DNA of 64,000 nt from Physcia stellaris (Eukaryota > Ascomycota > Lecanoromycetes > Caliciales > Physciaceae), in assembly GCA_018902385.1 (NCBI GenBank), contig JABSSW010000050.1:62001-126000 (forward strand), written 5' to 3'. Below the pieces are notes generated by a model. That model did no database searches, was not told the DNA's origin, and was given only the letters and a program-made list of their open reading frames with translations. This document shows positions 22,208-31,996 of the stretch, piece after piece. Made by a program: the position numbers and the translations under genes. Positions within the stretch are counted from its first letter, which is position 1. Each line of letters opens with the position of its first letter.

Positions 22208-22584
22208 GAAATTATAACGAGTTTTCGTCAATAATTGAATTTCCACAACAACAACAAATACAAATGAATTGAAAATTTGTACTATTATTTAAATGTATAT
22301 GACTTATTCATTTATAAATTTAAAACAATGTATTTACAACATTGAAATTTCAATGTTCTAATACAAAACTGCCAAGATATTCTAAATTTAAGCTTATTTT
22401 AGCAAATATTTGAACTTGAAATTCTCTCGCGCTTTCAATGCAAAAAAAGACATGTTATCGTATGTAACGATTATTAAATCGAATAAAAATTGTTTTGTAT
22501 ATCAATTAAAACATTTCAAACAACTGTGCGTTTTCAGATATTTCAAAAATTCGAAATTGCGAAAGTCGTTTTTTATTCGTAGTA

Positions 22585-22649
22585 TTGCGGGGAGGGGATT
22601 TGCGAATCTGCATCTAAGCGAGCTTTCCGATGAGTTCTGCATACGCTAA
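22585..22649 (-). repeat. Right terminal inverted repeat
   Basis: Reverse complement of 22143-22207 with four differences. It ends with TTAGCG read inward and is followed by TA. Confidence 0.88.
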
Positions 22650-22651
22650 TA

Positions 22652-23790
22652 GAAGGCTAAGCAGTTGGTTTATAAGTCTAGCGGGACGCGGCAGGAGAAA
22701 GCGAGATGATTTTCCAGGGGTTGGGGAAGGTTCCGAGAATCTTTAGTCTTTACTTGTTAGAACTAGCGTCGCGGCTTGCGTCTGGACTAGAACTATTTTT
22801 GACATGCACGTTCTCGAAACAAGCGTTGTGACTTGTGAGTAGTCGGAGACTACTCTTGAAGCTTTTCGTGGCAGAGCTGGATGCCTGGTTCCTGGCGGTG
22901 GTGGGGGTGCCTTACTACGATCTTGTCAACAGCTCACAGCGAAACCCTGCCTACCCGCTCAATGAACAGGATATTGAAATCTCTTACGTGAACGTGTGTA
23001 GTTTTGGCGTAAAGCACAACGGTTCATATGGGCTTTTTGGGCGTCGTATGTATCCTCGTGAGCTCCCTGGCTTCGTCGGCTTAATCCGAATTTGACTCTA
23101 CTCGACCTACCGTTCCATTAAGGTATTATTGAAAGAGTGTCTTCGATCTATTGCAAGATCTCCTATCCTGCATGATGGACACCGGAGTACTTCCCGCACT
23201 CCTCGCCATATATCGGATCACCACAGAAACAACAAACAATACCAACCTACATGCCAAATCAGGCGGTCTTCCAAGTCATATCAAGTCTCTCCTTCCTTCT
23301 TAGGTCCCTCCCATTGTCCTAAAAGGCACCCTACATGAAATTTGGACCTGCCTTCTTCTGCGTCCTTCACCTCTCCTTACAAACATAAAAAGAACCGCTC
23401 TGTCTTAGTATCCCGGTTGCGGTTCATGTTCTACTGGGCTAATTTTGATCCAAGTCTACTTGCTCTGGTTCACGAGATCGACAAATCTGCTATATCACCT
23501 CGACGAATCAGTGATGGTTGCATTTTCTATTGCGTGTTATGGCTTTGTCTATACGGGGTGTCGAGGGATATGCGCATCTCTAAAGTCGTGGTCAAGGCCA
23601 ATCGATAGGCAAACAGATCATTTTGAGACCCTGATTGCCAAACATTGAAGCTCTTTCAGCAAGAAATAAGGGCTTCCTGTACTCAGAAACGTGTCGTCGA
23701 GTACTTATCTTCTTCTAGTTTCGCATAGCGCAAAGCCAGTCTATGAATGGAGCGAACGTCCAGCTCTTCGGCCAAAGCTTCGATCAAGTA
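22652..23790. other. Intergenic, no convincing gene
   Basis: About 1.1 kb between the TIR element and the MFS gene. Frames of 60-90 residues occur on the plus strand (22835-23095, 23342-23608) without family motifs. They may be fragments of a decayed gene but nothing can be named. Confidence 0.45.
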
Positions 23791-25345
23791 TTAGATGCAC
23801 CTAGAGGCCCTTTGCATAAATTTACTTCTCTTTCTTACTTCATCCCCTTTGAGAACCAACCCGATTGGAGCTAATGTTAGAATCAGCGCAACGAATCCGA
23901 GCAAACTGCTTGCCCACTGAAAGCCAAGGGCCGTGTACATCGAAGATGCAGCTAGGGGTAACCACGCAGCAAACATGCTTTCGCCAAACGCAACCGCTGC
24001 GATTGCGCTCCCTGCGTATTTGCCGTAGGCGTCGGTGATATAAAAGCCCACCGTTGTGACGATTACCATGATGCCAAATCCGACGAATGCAAGACCAACT
24101 GTTGGCACCATCCAGTGAACATATCGAAAGCTACCCCATGCGTACCAGAATAACCCACCGGTGAGACCTAATAGGCTAGCAGGTATGCTAAAATGCAGGC
24201 GCGCTTCAGGGACGGGTACGCCCGCTTCGACGGTATTGCGCGCAGCAGATTTTTGGTAGTATCTGGTTTGGGGAAGGCAAGCAAGGAAACCGCAGATCTC
24301 GCCGACGAACAACGTGATCTGGACAAGACCGCTGGCAGCATCCGTAAAAGCATAATTGGTAGAATACACTTGCGCCACGCTTTGGGTCGAGATGAATACC
24401 AGACCAAAGGAGAAAGACGACCAAAGCGTAAAACAGAAAACGACGGGCTCGATACATAGAAGACATGTTGGGCGAGTGATGGCCTCGAACAAGAGATGTG
24501 GTATTGAAGGTCGATTTTCTTGCCGGCTTGCTTTTTCAAGATTAGGGTCTTCCCGAGCACGTCGTGATAAGACTACAAGGCCTCTGGTTTCATCAATGAC
24601 AAGGATAAGAACCGGAAAGAATGTGCAGTATAAGATCAGCTGGATATAAAAGACCCTAGAGTCCATTAGCTGATCATCCAATCTCTTATGGCATTCTACA
24701 CCATACCAACGCCAGGACAGAACCTCCACTATTGCACCAAAAGCTGGGCCAAGAGTAACACCAGCAGTTAGGACGAGCGTGTAAAGAGTCACAGGGATGT
24801 TGCGTTCCTCATCAGTGAGCCAGATATCTGCAATGAACGTCTCCATTGCATTCTGGAGTACTCCTCCGAGAGCGCCCGCAATCGCACGGCCAACGAGTAG
24901 CGTGGCAAAGTTGGGTGCGACAGCTTGTGGTATGACCATAATGGTGAAGACGAGGTATGAAAGCTACAGAAAAGTGTTAATTGATTGCCGTACACCATGG
25001 AGTAAGACGCATGTTCACTAGGTACCCGTTCCTCGATCCGAAATTTTCCAGCAGAGGCATTCCAACAATGGAACCAAAAGCAGCACCGGTGTTCCACACC
25101 GTAACCGGCCAGAAGCTGTGCGGGAAATGTGTCTCGTCGACATGGAATGTTTCTGCGATAGCATGCCCAGGGGTGGTCACTGCGGTCGAGTTAAGGCCCA
25201 CAAGGAAGGTCACAGCAGCAGCCGCCAGGGTAACTCTCCATTTCTTGGCTCTGGGCCAATTGAATGGATTTGTCTGGTCGGTCCGCCAGACTTGCTGAGC
25301 GATTTCGGCTGAGCGCTCTGATCGCACTGAGGCGGTGCTAGGCAT
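23791..25345 (-). CDS. MFS transporter, DHA1-like drug:proton antiporter
   Basis: A 12-helix major facilitator of the polyamine/multidrug group found in the fungal plasma membrane. Exons on the minus strand are 25345..25019, 24963..24707 and 24655..23791, giving 482 residues. Markers include the N-terminal NPFNWPRAKKW, the first helix TLAAAAVTFLVGLNSTAVTT, GRAIAGALGGVL, and DETRGLVVLSRRAR at the end of the central loop. The 51-base intron 24706-24656 is in frame and stop-free; removing it gives SWRWVFYIQLILY, the conserved helix 6 start, while retention inserts 17 polar residues there. It is divergently arranged with the ABCC gene at 26417. The substrate cannot be inferred; efflux of toxic compounds is usual for the family. 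Confidence 0.88.
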
Positions 25346-26416
25346 GATGGTATCTGAGAGGTGGGGTGGAGCGAGAGCGAAAAGTCTCAATTTGAGATGT
25401 TGACGTTCCGGAAAGGGCGCGTCACCGTACAAAAGGAGCCGACATTGATTTGTGCAGTTGCCACACACTCTGTGATTTTCAATGATGTATGACTGCAGTA
25501 AGGACTCTGCTTGATGACGAGGAGCTTGGCTTAGTTAGGCGTATAGAGATGTTCTATAAGCTCGGATGAGTTCGGGGAACCTTGGAATTAGGTATGTACC
25601 TTGTAGAAATGCGTGGGGTTCTCTTGGTGCTCGGACGGCAGACAGAAGAAAATAACCCACGGCCATGATGTTTGAGGATTCTACGTAGCTCTGATAAATT
25701 GATCGTACCCTCGATACTGTCTCTAGAGAATAAAATGACAGTCGCCGCACAGCATGACAACAGATGAGAATACTTGCAAAATTGGAGTAGGACGAAATCC
25801 AGACACTTCCGGCACGCCAGCGAATGGACACACTACCTGAACAGCGACCAACCTATATCCCCTCATCGTTACGATGAGACAATCGAGAAAAGATCGAGGC
25901 GAAAGGAGTTAGAAGTGCACGATGCGTCGATGTCCCTGGACGTCTATTCTGTGCGGTACGAGCACCCAAGCGAACCAGTCAGAATGGTAGGGTCCTTTTA
26001 TGATAAGGTCTCCCGTTACTTCATGAACGAACTTGTTCAGAAAAGGACATATTGTTATCATGCTATCATCGACGTTGGCCTAATGTACGAATGCGTCGGT
26101 AGGACGGAACTACCAATGATAATCACTTCTTGGAATCAGGTACCGCACCTCCACCTCAGGTGAAGAACGAGTAGACGGGGAGTCTTGCTGTAGGGTCGCA
26201 GGTCTTTTCCGAAAAAGGTTAGAAAAATGTTTTTGGATGACTACATGCAGCTGGATGCCGCGAGAATATTCCGATCAATGCGCGGCTCTTCTGCATCAAT
26301 TATCCCATCGCCAGCGGACTTGGTTCAGCATGCTTCTTCTCTGGAACCATAGAGTATGGTTGGTTGATGTAAGATAAATCGTCGACCCCGGAGGCTCTTC
26401 CTAACTTCTGAGCGCG
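25346..26416. promoter_or_regulatory. Divergent intergenic region MFS / ABC transporter
   Basis: About 1.07 kb separate the two start codons. It contains frames on both strands (such as 25774-26163, TTG start) without protein features. It should hold both promoters and possibly shared sites; I identify no specific operator. Confidence 0.4.
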
Positions 26417-29400
26417 ATGCTTGCTGGGTGCGATTCTCCAATATGGGAGCGTGATGATTTCACTGAATGTTTTCTCAAGGTGTAAGTCTGATTCCTTGGC
26501 TCTTTCCGATTTGATCCTGCTCTTACAATGATGATAGCTACCTCCAGGCCCTGATTCCTCTCATTGCCACCGCTGCATCCCTGCTCTACATACTCGGACG
26601 CTTGTTCTTTCGATGGTCTGGTTCGGGTCAAATCCTTATTAACGGTCCAATTTCGACGCAACAATCTGGAAACGATGGTAGAAGATTGTCTAGCTTCAGT
26701 GCCGCCCCGCCGAACGCTCAAGGAAGTAATGCGACGCTTTACAAAGGTGATGAGGTTGGAAACGTGGATCGCACAACGAACATAATTGTAGAGGTTAACC
26801 ATCCTCGAGGCGAGAGGATCCTCATCCTGGTCGAAACGCTCGCTGTGCTTGGGCAGATATGTGTTCATTCAATATCCTGGTCGACGCATGCTTGGGAGGA
26901 CAGGGGCCATCTCGTTTCGGGCGCTGGTATCATAACTTGGCTCTACATTTTATTTCTTCTATCTGTACGAGCGTATCGTACAAGTACCTCAGTTGCCGGC
27001 CCTCCCAATATTTGGAATCAGACCGCGTTTCTTTACGGCCTTCAGTGGATCTGTTCCGTCTTAGTCTTCCGTTCAGCCATTGTGCATCCGCGACGTGGTA
27101 AAGCGCAAGCGCTAACAATTGCCGAATTTGTCTTCAATATTGTTCTCTTGTTTATCGCACTGAGTTCTAGAAAAGGAAATAAACCCGTTTTGTTAGAATA
27201 CGAAGACAACCTCAAGCCTTCCAGAGAACCGATGGCTAGTTTGTTCTCAATTGCCACATTTAGCTGGGTAGACGGGATTGTCTGGCATGGCTACAAGAAA
27301 ACTTTCGAAATGTCGGCTGTTTGGAATCTGGCACCTAAAGATAAGGCTGCCGCTATCCTTGCGGATTATAGGCAACTCATGAAGACATCAAGACTAGTGT
27401 TTCATTTGCTCCGGTACTTCAAACGCGGTCTCTTGATTCAAGCCGTGTGGGCAGTGTGCAATGGCTTCTTGACTTTTGTTCCAACACTGCTTTTGAAGGC
27501 CATTCTGGAATACGTGGAGAACCCTGACGAGACACCGATTAACGCTGCATGGTTCTACGTTGTTCTGTTGGCCTGTTCCTCAATCGCTGAAGGTATCACT
27601 AATGGTCAAGGCCTCTGGGTAGGTCGTAAGATCTGCATCCGCCTTCGCGCTATTGTTGTTGGCGAGATATATGCAAAAGCTCTGAGACGTAAGGCCGCTT
27701 CTGCGACCGATAAGATTCTTGGGGACGCACAGAAACGCAGTGAAGAGATCAAAGCAAGTCAGAGCACGAAAAGTAATCTCCTGATGGTTGGACGTAAGAA
27801 GAAGAAGTCAAAAAATACACCACAGGACAGCTCGCCCGTGAAAGAAGTTAGTGACTCACAAGTCAATACCGGAACTATTATCAACTTAATGGCAGTCGAT
27901 TCGTTCAAGCTGGCTGACATATGTGCCTATTTGCACTTCCTCTGGGGCTCGTCTCCTATTCAACTGATAGTCTGTGTTCTGCTGCTCTATCGCGTTCTTG
28001 GTTACACCTCGTTTGTGAGCATAGCAATCATGGTTTTGGCTATGCCTCTCAATTACTACATTGCGCAGCAGTTCTCCAAAACACAAAAGGTTGTGATGGC
28101 TGCCACTGATGCGCGGATACACACAACCAACGAGGTACTCCAAAATATTCGGATCATCAAGTATTTTGCCTGGGAGCAAAGATTTAGCGCAATCGTTGAT
28201 GAAAAGCGAAGAATCGAGCTACGGGCACTCCGTAATAAGTATATCCTCTGGACGTGCGCAGCTGCTGTGTGGTTTGGCATACCGTTGGTGATTGCTTTCT
28301 TTTCTTTCATGCTCTATACGGTGGTAGAAAAGAAACCTCTGATTCCGTCTGTGGCGTTCACTGCATTGTCATTATTTAGTATTCTTCGCATACCTCTGGA
28401 CCAACTTGCGGACATGATTGCTCATGTCCAAGAATCCAAAGTCTCTGTAGATCGCATCGAGGAATTCCTTAATGAAGACGAGACAGAGAAATACGACCAA
28501 TTATCTCAATATAAGCAAGATGAGGGCGGGAATCCGATAATTGGGTTTGACCAAGCCACTTTCTCGTGGGGTGGCAGAGATACCTCGACGAAGAATGGAT
28601 CTGTTGCGTTCAGAATGATTAGCATGAACATCAAGTTCCGCGTCGGTGCGTTGAATATTGTTGCAGGGCCTACAGGATCTGGGAAAACATCTCTACTTAT
28701 GGCATTGCTTGGTGAGATGACGCTACTTCAAGGTTCGGTGTCGATGCCTGGTGGACACAGCCGTGAGGAACTCAAGGTAAATCCAGAAACGGGCTTTACA
28801 GAGAGTGTAGCCTATTGTGCCCAGCAAGCCTGGCTTGTCAACGATACGATAAAACAGAACATCCTCTTTGCGTCCTTGTATGAGGAGTCCAGATATCACA
28901 GAGTAATTTCTGCGTGTGCATTGGAAAGAGACCTACAGATCCTCGACGCAGGGGATGCAACGCTTGTCGGAGAGAAAGGTATAACGCTGTCCGGTGGACA
29001 AAAGCAGCGGATCTCTCTCGCCAGGGCTCTTTACTGTAATTCGCGGCATGTGTTGCTGGACGATTGCCTGAGCGCTGTCGACTCCCATACGGCAAAGCAT
29101 ATCTTTGAGCAATGCATCATGGGCCCACTCATGCTGGGAAGAACATGCATATTAGTGACGCACAATGTGGCGCTATGTGTACCTTTCTCCCAGTATGTTG
29201 TCGTCTTGGCCAATGGAAAGATTGCTATGCAGGGTTCACCTGACGATGTTATATCGTCTGGTTTACTCGGCGAAGACATCACTAGATCCAAGGCGCCCTC
29301 ACGAGAAGGCACACAAGATAATTCAAGAGTTCATTCGAGCGACAATATCGTTGGTGAAGTTGCTAAAAGCATGAATGGCCATGCCCAGAAGCCCAACGGT

Positions 29401-31578
29401 CTTGATGCCGGAGTAGAGAATGGGACAATAACCAAAACCAAGGACGACAACATTAATGCTAATGCGCGAACCGAGGGGAAAACTACAGGGAGAGTCAAAA
29501 TCTCCGTCATGGGACTCTACCTTGCCGCAATGGGTCCGTGGTACTTCTGGATATTAGCGTTTGCTCTCTTTGCGGGACAGCAAGCAGCTTCCGTAGCCAC
29601 CACATTCTGGATTCGTCAATGGTCGAATTCATATATGCTCGACAGAGCGACATACGGAGACCTGCATCAAACACTACTAGGTTTCAGTAACACTGGTAGC
29701 TCTTCCCAAAAACTTCCGAGCCCCTGTGTGAACAGTGCTCCCTGCGCTTGGAGACTGGCTCCAGTTACGAGTGCAACACATCAGAGTTACACGGCATCGA
29801 AAATATCGTCCCCTTCAGAAGTGGACGTCTCATACTATCTGGGTGTCTATGCACTACTAGGCATAATCTATATTGCTGTTTCCATGGCCCGGGAAGGACT
29901 ACTGTTTTTTGGCTCGTTAACGGCGTCAAGGCGAATCCACACCAGACTCCTGGTTTCAGTGACAAGGGCAAAGTTCAAGTTTTTCGATTCGACACCGCTT
30001 GGGCAACTAATGAACAGGTTCTCAAAGGATCTGGAAGCTGTCGATCAAGAAGTGGCTTCCATTGCGATCGGAGTCCTTGGATGTCTGTCTACTGTCCTGT
30101 GTATCGTGATTCTTATCTCTATCATAACTCCCAGGTTTTTGATTGCTGCCGTGTTCATCTCCATGATTTATTATACAATAGGCAAATTCTACCTAAGCTC
30201 TTCGACGGACCTCAAGCGGCTAGAGTCAGTGCAAAGGAGTCCAATCTATCAGCAATTCGGCGAGACGCTTAGTGGTGTGACTACAATTAGAGCCTACGGA
30301 GATGAGAGGCGCTTCATACGAGACAATCAATTTCGCATTAATACCCACACTCGACCATTTCTCTATCTTTGGGCCGCAAATCGGTGGCTTGCGCTACGTA
30401 TGGATGTCACCGGAGCACTCGTGTCATTTTTTGCAGGTGTTTTCATTATCCTGAGTGTAGGAAAGATCGATGCTGGCGCTGCTGGGCTCTCACTGACATA
30501 TGCTGTGACGTTTACCGAGAATGTTCTCTGGCTTGTACGGTTATACTCTGCGAATGAGCAAAACATGAACTCTGTGGAGCGAGTGAAAGAGTACCTTGAT
30601 GTCGAGCAAGAAGCAACAGCCATCATACCGGACTGTCGACCAGATGGCAACTGGCCCAGCCAAGGCAATGTCGAGTTCATCAATTACTCCACTCGATACC
30701 GGGCTGACCTGAAACCCGTTTTACGCAATGTAACTTTCAGTATCAGGGCTGGTGAAAGAGTTGGCATTGTCGGTAGGACAGGTGCTGGCAAAAGCTCTTT
30801 AGCCCTGGCGCTTTTCCGAGGATTGGAGGCCGATGAAGGCAAGATCATTATCGACGAGATTGATATTGGTCTTATTGGACTTCAGGATCTTCGAGAAGCT
30901 ATCACGATTGTGCCTCAGGACCCGACCTTGTTCACAGGCAGCCTTCGGAGCAATTTGGATCCCTTTGGGCTATTTACAGACGAAGAGATCTTCACGACGC
31001 TTCGTCAAGTACAGCTTATCGATGCTCCGAAACAGTCTATATCTTCCGGGGATGGTGGGACGGAAAATCACGATGCGCCAACTTTTCTGACCAGCCTGAA
31101 CGGTTCAGCCGAAGGGGACAGTTTAGATCTCACGAAAAAGATGACCAATACCCGCGAGAATGCAAACATATTCACCGACCTTTCTTCTCCGATTGCGGAG
31201 TCTGGCTCAAATCTCTCGCAAGGACAGCGCCAATTACTTTGTCTTGCACGTGCTTTACTAAAGTCACCGCGGGTTCTTTTGATGGATGAAGCCACCGCGT
31301 CGATTGATTACGCTACTGATGCCAAAATTCAAGAAACACTCAGAGCGGTCGAAAACAGCACGATAATCACAATCGCACACCGTCTGCAAACAATAGTTGA
31401 CTACGACAAGGTTCTAGTACTAGACAAGGGTGAAGTTATCGAGTATGATGCGCCGTGGGAATTGCTAGCCAAAGAAAACAGCGTGTTCCGTGGCATGTGT
31501 GAGATGAGTGGCGACCTTGACACTCTTCTCGAACTGGCAAAAGAAGCCGAGAAGAATAGAAAGCTGATTGATGTGTGA
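26417..31578 (+). CDS. ABCC-type (MRP/Ycf1-like) ABC transporter
   Basis: A full-length multidrug-resistance-associated type exporter, expected in the vacuolar or plasma membrane and moving conjugates or drugs with ATP. Exon 1 is 26417..26481 (MLAGCDSPIWERDDFTECFL), followed by a 56-base intron and one large exon 26538..31578, 1701 residues in all. The order is TMD0, TMD1, NBD1, TMD2, NBD2. NBD1 has Walker A GPTGSGKTS (about residue 732), signature LSGGQKQR (about 838) and Walker B LLDDCLSAVD, where Asp replaces the catalytic Glu, as in many ABCC proteins. NBD2 has GRTGAGKSS (about 1433), LSQGQRQL (about 1579) and LLMDEATASID (about 1602), a complete catalytic site. The inner linker at about residues 930-1000 is low complexity. 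The short first exon was found from splice signals and is less certain than the rest. Confidence 0.92.
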
Positions 31579-31996
31579 AGGTCTGCTTTTGGTCTACGAG
31601 CTCAAGGACGGTTATGGGATGGTTGCAGGAGCATAGCGCGGCGCTGCTATCAAAATTCAGCGCACATAGATTTGGCTTGGCTGTACGAGTACATAGATTA
31701 GAGAGCCCCGTAATTAATCAAAAAGGCATTGTCAATTGTCCATTGTAGACTGTCTCGAATAGAAGAGGTCGTCAAATACAATACAATTGTCGTGTTGTAC
31801 TCACACGATGCATTCTACGATACCCCGTATTTCCGACTTGGGTGGCGCTTATTTCCGACCTCGGGTTAGACAACGTGTCTGCTGGTATTTACGATGGTAA
31901 TCCACCAATCGCCCTGGAGAAGCTGCACTCTCTTGGTGAGTGAAGCATCCGTAAACTCGACTGTTTCGAGACAACCGGATTGAAGATGTCAGAAAA
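31579..31996. other. Intergenic, promoter of SLP1
   Basis: 418 bases between two plus-strand genes; no gene seen. An out-of-frame ATG at 31986 precedes the chosen SLP1 start by 11 bases and could affect translation initiation. Confidence 0.5.

Larger units (their letters stand above)
22141..22651. mobile_element. TIR element (MITE-like) with AT-rich core
   Basis: Two inverted copies of a 65-base sequence bound this element: 22143-22207 and 22585-22649. By eye they differ at only four positions. Both start TTAGCGTATGCAGAACTCAT when read inward. They are flanked by TA on each side (22141-22142, 22650-22651), consistent with a TA target-site duplication as made by Tc1/mariner-like transposases. 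The interior of about 375 bases is strongly AT-rich, has no transposase ORF, and contains no GG dinucleotide, whereas the repeats keep CCCCTCCCC runs. It is too short to be autonomous. The superfamily is inferred only from the TA duplication. Confidence 0.85.

Noticed and set aside
25774-26163. 129-codon plus-strand frame between the transporters
   Set aside because: Begins at TTG, has no family features, and lies in the shared promoter region.
26401-26868. 155-codon minus-strand frame at the start of the ABC transporter
   Set aside because: Antisense to the transporter's first exons, without features.
23791-31578. Secondary-metabolite gene cluster around the two transporters
   Set aside because: No polyketide synthase, peptide synthetase, terpene cyclase, tailoring enzymes or pathway regulator is present nearby.
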